64,000 nucleotides of DNA from Flavobacteriaceae bacterium MAR_2010_188. Its GTDB lineage: Bacteria; Bacteroidota; Bacteroidia; Flavobacteriales; Flavobacteriaceae. Both the position numbers and the translations under genes were made by a program. The stretch spans positions 1,364,001 to 1,428,000 of the forward strand of contig LT629302.1 of the NCBI GenBank assembly GCA_900104375.1, given 5' to 3'. This document shows positions 1 to 10,644 of this stretch, piece after piece. The notes beneath the pieces were generated by a model. That model worked only from the letters and a program-made list of their open reading frames with translations, was not told the DNA's origin and did not search any database. How positions within the stretch are numbered: the first letter of the stretch is position 1; every line of letters begins with the position of its first letter.

Positions 1-2
1 CT

Positions 3-2387
3 TTCAGCTTTGTTAGGGAATCCAATAAATATATCGCATTAAATAATAAACGGCAGTGGACACAGTTTGAAGATAATCCCAACACCTATTTATTTAGCTA
101 TTCGGGAAGACAAAATGAAAACATGGGAATCGGGATTGGACTTTTTCAACAAAATTATGGGGTCTTAACCACCTTTGGTGGCGTTTTAAATTATGCTTAT
201 AACGTGGCGTTAGCTCGTGAGAGCAATTTAACCTTTGGACTTAATGCGGGTTTTTATCAGAGCACCATAGACGACGGCAATATTATTACAAATCTGCCTG
301 ACCCTTCTCTTGCCAATATTGAAAAGAGCTCTCTAATAACCATAAACCCAGCTATAAATTATGGTGTTGGACAATTTGATTTTGGATTATCTGTAAACAA
401 CGCGGTTTTATATAATTTGAAGGCTTCAGAAATGGTTCAGGATAATCCGGAACAAAGCTTTCAAGGTCAACTTATGTTTACAGGTTATATGAATAGCCCA
501 GGATTCTTCGACGAAAGCAAATTTTCGACTTTGGTTATTTCAGAATTTAAAACAGATAAGACCGTACTTTCCGGTCTATTGATGTTAATGGTACCCAAAG
601 GAATTTGGGCTCAGGCAGGTTACAATACGCTTTATGGAATTACGGGCGGCTTAGGACTAAACATTACCCCACAGATTGCGATTGAATACAATTTTGAAAA
701 GTCCATTGGTATGCTAGATGCTTTTGGAAGTTCTCATGATATCACTTTAGCTTATAAATTTAAGAGCACCGAGAAGTTTTATTATGCCGAAGAAGATGAA
801 GAATTGGCATTGCTTTCAACCTCTGGAAATAATAGAAGAAAACCAAAACAATCTAATCTTAGCCAAGAGCGTAAAGAAACGATTGCAGCAAATAGAAAAG
901 CTACGGCTGAAGCAGATAAACAAGCTAAGTTAGAATCTAAAGATGTTGCGGTTAAAGAGGAAAAAGCTGCGGCTCTTGAAGCTGAAAAACTTAAAATCGC
1001 AAGAGAACAAGAATTAGCCCAAGCGAAGTTAGATGCAGATGCAAAACAAAAAGAACAGCAACTAGCCCAGCAAGAAGCTAAAAAACAAAGAGAAGCCGAA
1101 CTTCAATTAGCACAAAATCAAAAAGCAGAAGAAGCCGCCCAGAAAGCTGAGCAGGAAAAAATAGCAGCAGCTAAAGCTAAGCAGTTAGAAGCCGATAAAA
1201 TTGCTGAAGCGCAAGCGCAGGCTAAGGCAAAAGCTATAGCCGATACAAAGGAAAAAGTAAGATTAGAGAAAGAAGCAATCGATAAAGCCAATGCGGAAGC
1301 AGAAGCTAAAAAACTAGCCGAAGTCGAAGCTCAAAATAAACTGAAGTTAGCAGAAGAACAAAGGGCAATTGCAGCTCAACAAGAAATAGAGCGTTTAGAA
1401 ACTGAAGCTCTTAAACTAGCCGAGGCTGAAGCTAAAGCGAAGGCTGCAGAATTGGCTGAAGCTGAAGAAAAAGCAAGAGAACTTGCAGCAGCAGAAGCGA
1501 AAGCTAAACTGGTTCCTAAAGATGAAACCACTAAATCGTTAATCAGCCTTGCTGAGGTCACCGAAACAAATGATTCTGTTCAACAATCCTTATTGACTCA
1601 ATTTGAAGAAACGGTTGATTCTAGAAGACAAGATTTAAATGATTTAAAAGAAGAAAATGATTTAGGAGATCAAGGGATTTTCTCTGAACCGAAACCTTTC
1701 AAGAGCATCACCGAAGAGAATAATAAGCTGATGGCTCTTAAAACACAATTAGAGACCAACATCAAAATTCAGGACGATAGAATTAAGGAATTGCAAAAGT
1801 TATATGATGAGAGATTTGAATTGTATCCGGTTGAACTAGATGAAATCAACCTAACCTATAAGAATAATATCGAGAAACTAAAAGCAAATCAGCTTAAAGC
1901 GATACAAGCTAAATCTAAATTAGAAGTTTCATTAAAGGAAATTGAGGCTGCCACAGATTTTGAAAGAAAACGAAGAATTAAGCGTGCATCCTATGATGAT
2001 GAAACCGATAGATACAATAAAGATAGAGCGACCTTAAATTACCTACTAAATTCAACTCCTTTGGCATCTACGCCACCAACCGAGAAGGATTTTGATTTTG
2101 GAGAGGTTAGAAATGATATCCAGATTTTGAAGAATGTAAATAACATCGAAAGCGGATACTATATGGTAGTGGCAATTCACCAAGATATTGCTGATAGAGA
2201 TGAATTCTTGAAGAAAGTAATCGAATCAGGAAGACGTGATATTAACTTCTTCTATGACCTAAAAACCAGTAAATACTATATCTATTATGAAAAATTCACG
2301 GATATAGCGAGTGCCGAACGTGCATTACAGAATAAAGGAAACCGAGCATATAACGGCAAGATGTCGATGGTAAAAATTGAAAACTAA
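3..2387 (+). CDS. PorP/SprF-like outer-membrane protein fused to a TolA-like helix and SPOR-like C-terminus (5' truncated)
   Basis: The frame is open to the left edge, so the gene starts upstream; the first ATG inside the window (123) lies within the barrel and is not the real start. The first ~250 visible residues look like a PorP/SprF barrel: alternating strands, a QWTQ-type motif near the edge, and an IAIEYNFEKS-type strand near the end. About 235 residues very rich in Ala, Glu, Lys and Gln follow (nt ~870-1520), resembling the long helix of TolA. A second charged coil lies around nt 1590-1990. The last ~80 residues (from about nt 2140, motif GYYMVVAIHQD) look like a SPOR-type peptidoglycan-binding fold. 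Inference: an outer-membrane T9SS accessory protein that reaches into the periplasm and contacts peptidoglycan. It leads a same-strand run of adhesin/SprF genes. The barrel and coil assignments are firm; the SPOR call is by pattern only. Confidence 0.8.
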   Translation, partial: FSFVRESNKYIALNNKRQWTQFEDNPNTYLFSYSGRQNENMGIGIGLFQQNYGVLTTFGGVLNYAYNVALARESNLTFGLNAGFYQSTIDDGNIITNLPDPSLANIEKSSLITINPAINYGVGQFDFGLSVNNAVLYNLKASEMVQDNPEQSFQGQLMFTGYMNSPGFFDESKFSTLVISEFKTDKTVLSGLLMLMVPKGIWAQAGYNTLYGITGGLGLNITPQIAIEYNFEKSIGMLDAFGSSHDITLAYKFKSTEKFYYAEEDEELALLSTSGNNRRKPKQSNLSQERKETIAANRKATAEADKQAKLESKDVAVKEEKAAALEAEKLKIAREQELAQAKLDADAKQKEQQLAQQEAKKQREAELQLAQNQKAEEAAQKAEQEKIAAAKAKQLEADKIAEAQAQAKAKAIADTKEKVRLEKEAIDKANAEAEAKKLAEVEAQNKLKLAEEQRAIAAQQEIERLETEALKLAEAEAKAKAAELAEAEEKARELAAAEAKAKLVPKDETTKSLISLAEVTETNDSVQQSLLTQFEETVDSRRQDLNDLKEENDLGDQGIFSEPKPFKSITEENNKLMALKTQLETNIKIQDDRIKELQKLYDERFELYPVELDEINLTYKNNIEKLKANQLKAIQAKSKLEVSLKEIEAATDFERKRRIKRASYDDETDRYNKDRATLNYLLNSTPLASTPPTEKDFDFGEVRNDIQILKNVNNIESGYYMVVAIHQDIADRDEFLKKVIESGRRDINFFYDLKTSKYYIYYEKFTDIASAERALQNKGNRAYNGKMSMVKIEN

Positions 2388-2463
2388 CAGATGACCCTAT
2401 AGACCAAGTACCCTGATTTTTCGCAACGCCCTCAGTGAAGAATTTTAAAAAGAAACCCAAATC

Positions 2464-5400
2464 ATGACTAAGCCTACTTTTCTTCAATATGGTATATTAA
2501 CTTTACTCCTTCTTTTGGGCTTTCAGTTATTTGCCCAAACCTATAAACCTTTTACGCCGAGGGAGAACCTTAATGTAAGAGGGAGCATGCTAGTAATTGG
2601 AAACAGTATCCTTGGTAAGGATAATCAAGATTTCAATGACCTTTCCAAAGACAACCAGGACATTTCAATGCAATATATAGACATTGATGGGGATGCTTCT
2701 ACATTTAGTTCCAGTAGTGCTAATTTATTGCTGCAGCCCCAAGAAGATGGAAGCCCAACTACCTGTTATCGCGTGGCCTACGCAGGCTTATATTGGGGAG
2801 CCGTGTTGCAAAGTGGCGATAGATCAGATATTAACAAAGTCAAATTTAAATTACCTGGTAGTTCCGTTTATACCAATATAACTGGCGAAATTGTCTATGA
2901 TGCAATTGGCAATCCTATCGTCTCTGAAAACAATGAACCTGGTAATACACCATACGCCTGTTATGCCGAAGTAACTGATATGTTGGCGGGATTATCGGGT
3001 GTAGAAGGAACATATACTTTAGCAAATGTTACTTCAAGTTTGGGCTTCAATAATTCTACCGGCCTCTCTGCCGGATGGTCTCTAGTTGTTATTTATGAAG
3101 ATCCCAATCTACACGCTAAATCTTTTACCACCTACGACGGATTCAGTCATATTTATGACGATCACTACGAACAAGTTCAAGTCACTGGGTTTACAACTCC
3201 ACCAGCCGGACCTATAGATTTACAATTCGCATATGGGACCCTGGATGGCGATAGGACTAAGAGGGCTACAAAATTGGAAATAAACCGTAAAGAGGTCACT
3301 ACACCTTTTAGGTCTGCAAACAAGTTTTTTGGCTCTGTTATAGAGAACTACAACGGTATTTCACATCCAAGAAATCCATTCAGCACCAATACTTTGGGTT
3401 ATGATACGGGATTTTTGGAGATTAAAAACTCCGACCCAGAATATATAAAAAATAATGTTAGCGAAGCCAGTTTTACCTTACAGGTAGCAAGGGGCCAGGC
3501 CGACCCCATCTTTGTATTTTTTACTGCTTTTGCAGTTGATATTATTGCACCGGATATTGATTTGACGAAAATTGTATTGGATGAAAACGGGAACAATATC
3601 GATGGAGACGAAGTTATTATGGGACAAAGGGTATTCTATGAGATTAAATACCAAAGTGTCGGAAATGATAATGTTACTCAATTTACTATCAAGGATATTT
3701 TACCGGAGAATATCATCTTTGATCCTGCAACCGATATAGATTTAAGCAATGCGGGGGGAGCCACCCTTCAGTCTTATGATCCTGCTACAAGGACTATTAT
3801 TTTTAGTATTCCAGATGCATCAGTAGAGATTAATGATCCCAGTTTTGTAATCCGTTTAGCTGTTAGGGTAGTTCCCAATTGCTATGATTTAACTACAGCT
3901 TGCTCCAATGAAATTAAGAATCAAGCTTTTGCTACCTATCGTGGTGTCCTTGATCCAACTATTATTGAAGAAGAAGGAAGTTTTGCGACAGTTGAGTGTT
4001 TGGGAATTCCCGCTCCCACCAACTTTTTAGTAAACCTTTCTAACTGTAATTTTGAAAAAACTGAAGTCTTATGTGGTAATAGTGTTTTGCTTAAGGCCGC
4101 AGATGGATACGATACATATTCCTGGTCTAGTAGCCCTTCGGGTCCTGTTATAAGCACAGATCAGACTTACACAGCTACCGAAACTGGTACCTACTATGTA
4201 ACCAATACAATTAATTCTAACTGTATTACCATCGAGGAGGTATTTAATGTTATTACTTATGGTACTAACCTAACCAATCCTATTATTCCATTTGCCGATT
4301 TGTTACCTATCTGTCCTAATGATGGCAAGGTTCTACCTTATATTTTTCTTTGTGGTGCAAATGACGAACGCTCTATAACCACAGGAATAAGTGATGCCGT
4401 TTCCATAATATGGGAAAAATTGGATGAATCGAGCTGTGCGGCGGTAACGATTGATGATTGTGCCAATGAAGATGATGCATGTACTTGGAACCAAATAGCT
4501 ACAGGTCCTAATTATACAGCAAATATTTCAGGTCAATTTCGAATTGTGATCAATTATCCAGGTGGATGCTACAGCATTTTTTACTTTAATGTTTATCAAA
4601 ATTTATTACAACCTACGATAACAGCAAAAGACATTTTATGTACAACGCCTGGGCAGGTAACTGTTGGCGGTGTGCCATCGGGTTATGAATATAGTTTGGA
4701 GCCAAATGGCCCATATCAATCCTCTAATATATTCCCGGTTAGCAACCCAGGTTACTATAAGGTATATATAAGACAATTAGGAGTCGTTACAAATCCTTGT
4801 ATTTTTCAAACACCTGAAGTTTATGTTAGACAAAGAGATTTTACAGTAAATTCAACTGTTATTCAACCCTCCTGTTTTGGAGATAAGGGAACAATTATCC
4901 TTGCCGCTAATGATGCGCTTCCGCAATATTACTTTAGTATATATGATGGAGCGACCTTGGTAAACAGTGTAGGACCATTACAAGCAAGTGATTATACATT
5001 CGAAAATTTAAATCCTGGCAGTTATACAGTTAATGTAAGTACGGACGACGGTTGTTTTTACACGGAAGATATAGCAATTATAGATCAACCTCTGTTATCG
5101 GTAACGGCAGCACTTACAGTTCCTTTAACATGTACAGAAGGTGAAATCACCATATATCCTGAAGGAGGCACCGCACCATATACCTATTTTATAAATAGTA
5201 CGACTGTTTCTCAAGATATCCCGACTTATATCGTGGAATCTCCGGGAGTATATAATATTACGGTATATGATTATAATAGTTGTAGTGCAACCACTTCAAT
5301 AACTGTCGAAGAAATTAAAAGACCAGAATATAATGTAACACATACGGACTTAAGTTGTTCTGATTCTAATGATGGTAATATAACCATCAACGTTACGAAT

Positions 5401-8400
5401 GCAAATGGTAATGCTATCATGTATAGCATTGATAATGGAGTTTCATTTTTTGATTCACCTGTATTTTCCGGTATAGGAGCTGGAGCATATGAAGTAGTAG
5501 TACAATATACCTCAGGAGCCCAACCCTGCATTACAACTCCTACTTCCGTTACAATTAATGCTCCAGATCCAATTACAGCAACTGTTACACTAACAAACCC
5601 TTATAGCTGTATCAGCGATGCAACCATAACTGTTACTAACGTATCGGGTGGAACTGCTCCATACCAATATAGTCTAGATGGAGTTAATTTTCAGACTGGG
5701 AATTCATTTTCAGGATTAACACCTGGGTCCTATCAAGTGACGGTAAAAGATGCCAATAATTGTACTTATAATGCTGGCACTATAGTTATTGACCCCTTGC
5801 AACCACCTACAGATTTAAGCTTTTCACAGTCTCCTGTTACATGTCCTAGCAATACGGCTTCAATAACTATAGATTCTGTTACTGGTGGAGTATCTCCTTT
5901 TGAATATCAAATTATCGCTCCGGCCTCGGCAACAACAACCTATCAGACTTCCAACGTCTTTGCTGGTTTAGCTCCTGGAACCTATACCTTTCAGGTAAAG
6001 GATGCAAATGATTGTACTTATATTGAATCTTACACAATAGAACCCTTGCCACCTTTAACAGTGGATGTGGTTCTTACCAAGGATTTGGATTGTACAACCT
6101 CAACTGATGCAGTAATTACCGGGAACATATCCGGTAGCTTCCCTCCTTTCGTAGTGAGTTTAATACAAGGTGGGGGCACCCCCTCTATTACTGGAAATAC
6201 CTTTACCTTATCTACATCGATTTCTGGTAATTATGAGTTTCAAATAACAGATGATAGAGGCTGTATTATACAATCGAGAATAATTACAGTATCCGATGTC
6301 ATTGTTGTGACCGTAGATGTCGATAAGACGGATCCAAGCTGTGATGGTAATAGCAATGGCTCGATAAAATTAAACCCATTAACTGGTCAAGCACCTTTTA
6401 CTTATAGTATTGATGGTGGTATCAATTTTGTAACGACCAATGTGTTTGGTGGATTAGCAGCAGGAACTTATAATTATGTAGTTCAAGATAATAATGGCTG
6501 TAGTGTCTCAGCTGCTGTAGATTTAGAGGATCCTTTGCCGTTGGATATTACAATTATCAGTAATCCAATTCAATGTAATCCTAATGTGCCCGGAAGTATA
6601 GATGTATCAATCAACTCTGGAGGGGTGGCACCCTTTACTTATACCTTATACGATAATGATTTTACCCAGATTGATTCTAATGTTGGTAGCAATTCCACAA
6701 CACATACTTTCTCTGGACTGGATTTTCAAGATTATTTCGTTTCTGTAATAGATTCAAAGGGTTGTGAATTTAATAGTGAAGGGATAAGAATTGAATCCCC
6801 ACCAAATATTGTTTTGACTGGAAATTCTTCTTCTGGTACTTGTGTTGGAGGTGCGATAGTAGATATCGATGTGATTACAGGTGTTGGCCCATACACATAT
6901 TCAATATATGGGCAGCCTACAACGGCGTTTGGCCCGACAAATTTAACTACCCATCAATTTACTGGGTTAAATCATGGGACCACTTATCAGTTCCAGGTTA
7001 TAGACGGAGGTGGATGTTATTCTTTGATTGAAGTCACTACGCCAAGCTTGTCGCCACTCGAAATAAATTCCATAATCACATCTGATGTTAATTGTTTTGG
7101 AGAAAGTGATGGATCCGTAAGTTTTACGATATCCAATTATGGACCCATGACAACAACATTATATTATGAAATACAGGATCAATTATCCAATACCGCCATT
7201 ACACCGGCTAAAAATGGTGTCATTTTAGGCCTTACGGGTGCTCCAGCGAGTGGAACAATATCAGGCTTACCAGCTGGAACATATACATTATTTGTTAGGG
7301 AAAATGATGGTAGCTTGTGTACGGTGTCGAGTCCATTTCAAATTAAACCTCCATTTCATCCATTATTATCTGTAATAGCCGCAGTTGAGAATGCCAATTG
7401 TAATGACCAGGCACAACTTACAATTTCAACCACAGGAGGAACTGCGCCTTATGAATATGCAATTGGAGCACCTGGTTTTATACCTGTTTCTTCTGACTTT
7501 AACAATAGTAACGTAGTGTACTTAGACTATTTTACCCAAACCAATTGGGACATCGTTACAAGAGATGCAAATGGATGTGAAATAAGAATTAATGAAAATA
7601 TAAATATTGATCCAGAGCCCGTAATAGCAGCCAATTTAAACGATGCGTGCGTTGATGCCGACGGAAATTTTAAAGTTGAAGTTTCAGTAGAAACTGCAGG
7701 TATTCCTCCTTATAGCTACAGTATAGATGGAGGTGCGTTTCAAACGATGGCTGCTCCCTTTACCATAACTAATTTGGCTTCCGGGACCCATACATTTGAG
7801 ATAAGAGATTCAAATGGATGTGGTAATCTGGTTAGTCTGGATATTTATTCTCCCGTTAATCTAGTCTCTGAATTAACGGCTTTGCCTACTTGTAATGACG
7901 ATGATGGAGAAGTAACACTTACTGCGAGTGGTGGTTCTGGATCTTATACCTATTCTATAAGTCCTAATCCTGCTTCTGTAATTTTAAATGGTAATATATA
8001 CTCGGGTCTACCTTCAGGCACGTATGAAATAATGGTAACGGACACCGTTACCCTTTGTACGGCAAACGTTGAAATTGTTTTACCCGAAGCACCAGCTTTA
8101 AATTTTACAACAGTGCCTTCTGCGGTAACTTGTTTCGGAGATGATAGTGGTTCATTCTTGTTAAACCTATTAAGCTACTCCGGAGCTTATTCCTATGAAG
8201 TCACCGATAGCTCCAATAACTCAGTAACCGGAGTTGTCTTAACCAATACATCGACAAATCCTGAAAATGTTTCAGGCTTGTTTGCAGGAACTTATTCGGT
8301 ATTGGTTAAAGAATTGGAAAGTCCATTTTGTACAGCCACAGAAACTGTAATTATATCATCCCCTTTTGAAGAATTAACACTTATTGCAGATGAAACTTCT

Positions 8401-10608
8401 AATGTTACTTGTGATAATGATAGAGGAACTATTGTAGCAATCGCAAACGGTGGTTCAGGAGGATTTGAATACGAATTAACCGGAAACACTACTATTGGAT
8501 ATTCACCCAGCGGTACCTTCAGCGGATTATCGGCAGGTGATTATACTGTAAATGCAAAAGATTCTGAAGGATGTATAGCTTCGACCAATATTACATTATC
8601 AGAGCCACCTCCTATAGATGCCACGGTTATGGCCAATACAAACACATTGAGCTGTTCTGAAGATAGGAATGCAACAATTACAATAAGCAATGTTACTGGA
8701 GGACAAGGCAGTAATTATACCTATACCTTAAACAGAATATCGCCCACAGTGAGTTCTTCAGGCCCACAAACCTCACCTATATTTTCAGGATTAGGAGCAG
8801 GTACTTATAGTGTAGATGTTACTGATGGGTACAATTGTATATATATATCAACAGAAATTATCATTAGCGAACCAACTCCTATAATATCAGATTTGGTTTT
8901 AGAAACGACACAATCTTGTTTAACTCAGGCAACATTAACACTGAGCGCTACTGGAGGAACTGGTACCTACAGCTATAGTGCCACAGCCAACTTCAGTAAT
9001 GTCTTGGGATCATTTAGCAGTTCAATAACATTTCCTGTACAAGCCGGCACCTATACATTTTATGTAAAGGATGCCAATGGCTGTGTTGCCAATGTGTCAA
9101 ATCAAATAAGTGTTGAAGAATTTCCTCCATTGGTAGTTAATCTAGATACCACCAATTCGTCAATTAATTGTGCCGGAGACAGTACTGGTGTTATTGTAGC
9201 CACAGCTCAGGGAGGAGTTGGTGATTATACTTATACGCTACAGGATGGGTCAGGTAATGCTATTTCCGGAGTGCTTCAAGAGAATCCTGGAGTTTTTACA
9301 GGGCTACCTGTAGGAACCTATAAAGTAAATGTAACCAGTGGTGATTGCGACGAAACATCAAGTCCAGTAAATATCACAGAACCCAATTCGCCTTTATTGG
9401 TCAATTTTTCCACTACCAATATAACATGTGCAGGGAATAGCGACGGAATTATAACCATAGAAGCAAGTGGAGGATCCGGTATAATAAAATACGCTATATC
9501 ACCTCAACTCGATCAATTTTTTGATGATCCCGTATTTGATAACCTTCCATCTGGAACTTATCAGATCATTGTACAGGACCAATTAGGTTGTTATGAAATT
9601 ATTGAAGCTACTATTGATGAGCCGGATCCTGTTGTGATCACAATTGTTCCAAACTCTGTTTTACCAGAAGTTTGCGACGGTGATAATAATGGAGAATTTA
9701 GTATCACTATTTCAGGTGGAAAACTTCCATACAGTGTGAGCTTAGATTCTTACGATGGACCTTATACCGAAGGCGATGTAAATCAAACAGAATTCGATTT
9801 TACAGAACTGGGCGGTGGAGACCACATCGTTTTTGTTAGGGATGCCGCAGGCTGTGAATCGGAATGGAACATCACTTTCCCCGAATCTATAAATTTCAAT
9901 CCAGTAATCGAGGTGGCCTATTTATGTAACAATAATTCCTTAGGTAATACTGTCACGGTCACCATAGAAGAGGATGTAGATGCTGCCGATGTAGATTATT
10001 CATTAGATGGCGGACCTTATCAATCTAGCAACGTCTTTAATAATGTAGCTGCAGCTGTCGGTCATACTATTTCGGTAAGACATTCCAATGGTTGTATACA
10101 ATCTGATTTAAGCTTCGATATTGAAGATTACATTCCTCTAGATATGGAATTGATTGAAGGTGAAATAAACGAAATAGTTGCAGGAGTAACTGGAGGAAGC
10201 GGAACTTATGAATATTGGTTAAATGGCGAGTCCCAAGGAACCAAAAATTCATTTTTCATAACTGCATCTGGTACCTATACTGTATTAGTGATAGATAGCA
10301 ACGGATGTTCTATTGAGAAATCAATCCAGATGGAATATATCGACATATGTATTGCAAATTACTTTACGCCAAACGGAGATGGCATACAAGATGGTTGGGC
10401 ACCTGGTTGCTCAAATCAATATGAAAATCTTACGTTCAAAATCTTTGACCGATATGGTCGCAAGGTTGCAGAATTAAACCAAGGTGAGAAATGGGATGGA
10501 AAATACCATGGAAAGCCTTTACCCACAGGCGATTATTGGTATGTTGTAGACCTGAATTTTGGAAACGACGATCGTGAATTCGTTGGTCATTTTACCCTGT
10601 ATCGATAA
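2464..10608 (+). CDS. Giant SprB-repeat adhesin with T9SS type B sorting domain
   Basis: This 2714-residue protein starts with a signal peptide (ILTLLLLLGFQLFAQ). Residues ~25-355 form a domain shared with the adhesin at 11960 (PFTPRENLNVRG here, PFSPRFNESVKG there). Residues ~358-500 resemble a DUF11 domain. From about residue 712 to 2620 there are roughly 22-23 SprB-type repeats of 75-100 residues, each with a Cys near its start, a GG.APY.YS-like centre, a 'GLxxGTY' turn and a second Cys. The C-terminus (ANYFTPNGDGIQDGW ... FDRYGRKV ... YWYVVDL) is the gliding-motility-associated type B T9SS domain. By analogy with SprB of Flavobacterium, it is probably a long surface fibre that may act in gliding or adhesion. 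The gene starts 76 bp after its neighbour and is followed 36 bp later by a SprF-type gene, its likely partner. It is not necessarily the SprB orthologue. Confidence 0.93.
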   Translation: MTKPTFLQYGILTLLLLLGFQLFAQTYKPFTPRENLNVRGSMLVIGNSILGKDNQDFNDLSKDNQDISMQYIDIDGDASTFSSSSANLLLQPQEDGSPTTCYRVAYAGLYWGAVLQSGDRSDINKVKFKLPGSSVYTNITGEIVYDAIGNPIVSENNEPGNTPYACYAEVTDMLAGLSGVEGTYTLANVTSSLGFNNSTGLSAGWSLVVIYEDPNLHAKSFTTYDGFSHIYDDHYEQVQVTGFTTPPAGPIDLQFAYGTLDGDRTKRATKLEINRKEVTTPFRSANKFFGSVIENYNGISHPRNPFSTNTLGYDTGFLEIKNSDPEYIKNNVSEASFTLQVARGQADPIFVFFTAFAVDIIAPDIDLTKIVLDENGNNIDGDEVIMGQRVFYEIKYQSVGNDNVTQFTIKDILPENIIFDPATDIDLSNAGGATLQSYDPATRTIIFSIPDASVEINDPSFVIRLAVRVVPNCYDLTTACSNEIKNQAFATYRGVLDPTIIEEEGSFATVECLGIPAPTNFLVNLSNCNFEKTEVLCGNSVLLKAADGYDTYSWSSSPSGPVISTDQTYTATETGTYYVTNTINSNCITIEEVFNVITYGTNLTNPIIPFADLLPICPNDGKVLPYIFLCGANDERSITTGISDAVSIIWEKLDESSCAAVTIDDCANEDDACTWNQIATGPNYTANISGQFRIVINYPGGCYSIFYFNVYQNLLQPTITAKDILCTTPGQVTVGGVPSGYEYSLEPNGPYQSSNIFPVSNPGYYKVYIRQLGVVTNPCIFQTPEVYVRQRDFTVNSTVIQPSCFGDKGTIILAANDALPQYYFSIYDGATLVNSVGPLQASDYTFENLNPGSYTVNVSTDDGCFYTEDIAIIDQPLLSVTAALTVPLTCTEGEITIYPEGGTAPYTYFINSTTVSQDIPTYIVESPGVYNITVYDYNSCSATTSITVEEIKRPEYNVTHTDLSCSDSNDGNITINVTNANGNAIMYSIDNGVSFFDSPVFSGIGAGAYEVVVQYTSGAQPCITTPTSVTINAPDPITATVTLTNPYSCISDATITVTNVSGGTAPYQYSLDGVNFQTGNSFSGLTPGSYQVTVKDANNCTYNAGTIVIDPLQPPTDLSFSQSPVTCPSNTASITIDSVTGGVSPFEYQIIAPASATTTYQTSNVFAGLAPGTYTFQVKDANDCTYIESYTIEPLPPLTVDVVLTKDLDCTTSTDAVITGNISGSFPPFVVSLIQGGGTPSITGNTFTLSTSISGNYEFQITDDRGCIIQSRIITVSDVIVVTVDVDKTDPSCDGNSNGSIKLNPLTGQAPFTYSIDGGINFVTTNVFGGLAAGTYNYVVQDNNGCSVSAAVDLEDPLPLDITIISNPIQCNPNVPGSIDVSINSGGVAPFTYTLYDNDFTQIDSNVGSNSTTHTFSGLDFQDYFVSVIDSKGCEFNSEGIRIESPPNIVLTGNSSSGTCVGGAIVDIDVITGVGPYTYSIYGQPTTAFGPTNLTTHQFTGLNHGTTYQFQVIDGGGCYSLIEVTTPSLSPLEINSIITSDVNCFGESDGSVSFTISNYGPMTTTLYYEIQDQLSNTAITPAKNGVILGLTGAPASGTISGLPAGTYTLFVRENDGSLCTVSSPFQIKPPFHPLLSVIAAVENANCNDQAQLTISTTGGTAPYEYAIGAPGFIPVSSDFNNSNVVYLDYFTQTNWDIVTRDANGCEIRINENINIDPEPVIAANLNDACVDADGNFKVEVSVETAGIPPYSYSIDGGAFQTMAAPFTITNLASGTHTFEIRDSNGCGNLVSLDIYSPVNLVSELTALPTCNDDDGEVTLTASGGSGSYTYSISPNPASVILNGNIYSGLPSGTYEIMVTDTVTLCTANVEIVLPEAPALNFTTVPSAVTCFGDDSGSFLLNLLSYSGAYSYEVTDSSNNSVTGVVLTNTSTNPENVSGLFAGTYSVLVKELESPFCTATETVIISSPFEELTLIADETSNVTCDNDRGTIVAIANGGSGGFEYELTGNTTIGYSPSGTFSGLSAGDYTVNAKDSEGCIASTNITLSEPPPIDATVMANTNTLSCSEDRNATITISNVTGGQGSNYTYTLNRISPTVSSSGPQTSPIFSGLGAGTYSVDVTDGYNCIYISTEIIISEPTPIISDLVLETTQSCLTQATLTLSATGGTGTYSYSATANFSNVLGSFSSSITFPVQAGTYTFYVKDANGCVANVSNQISVEEFPPLVVNLDTTNSSINCAGDSTGVIVATAQGGVGDYTYTLQDGSGNAISGVLQENPGVFTGLPVGTYKVNVTSGDCDETSSPVNITEPNSPLLVNFSTTNITCAGNSDGIITIEASGGSGIIKYAISPQLDQFFDDPVFDNLPSGTYQIIVQDQLGCYEIIEATIDEPDPVVITIVPNSVLPEVCDGDNNGEFSITISGGKLPYSVSLDSYDGPYTEGDVNQTEFDFTELGGGDHIVFVRDAAGCESEWNITFPESINFNPVIEVAYLCNNNSLGNTVTVTIEEDVDAADVDYSLDGGPYQSSNVFNNVAAAVGHTISVRHSNGCIQSDLSFDIEDYIPLDMELIEGEINEIVAGVTGGSGTYEYWLNGESQGTKNSFFITASGTYTVLVIDSNGCSIEKSIQMEYIDICIANYFTPNGDGIQDGWAPGCSNQYENLTFKIFDRYGRKVAELNQGEKWDGKYHGKPLPTGDYWYVVDLNFGNDDREFVGHFTLYR

Positions 10609-10644
10609 TAATTGGTGAACCCTCAAATCTAAAAAACTAAGACA

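Noticed and set aside
1376-1561. Ala/Ser-rich minus-strand frame opposite the TolA-like helix
   Set aside because: It is the mirror of the Ala/Glu/Lys codon pattern of the real gene and has no signal or domain.
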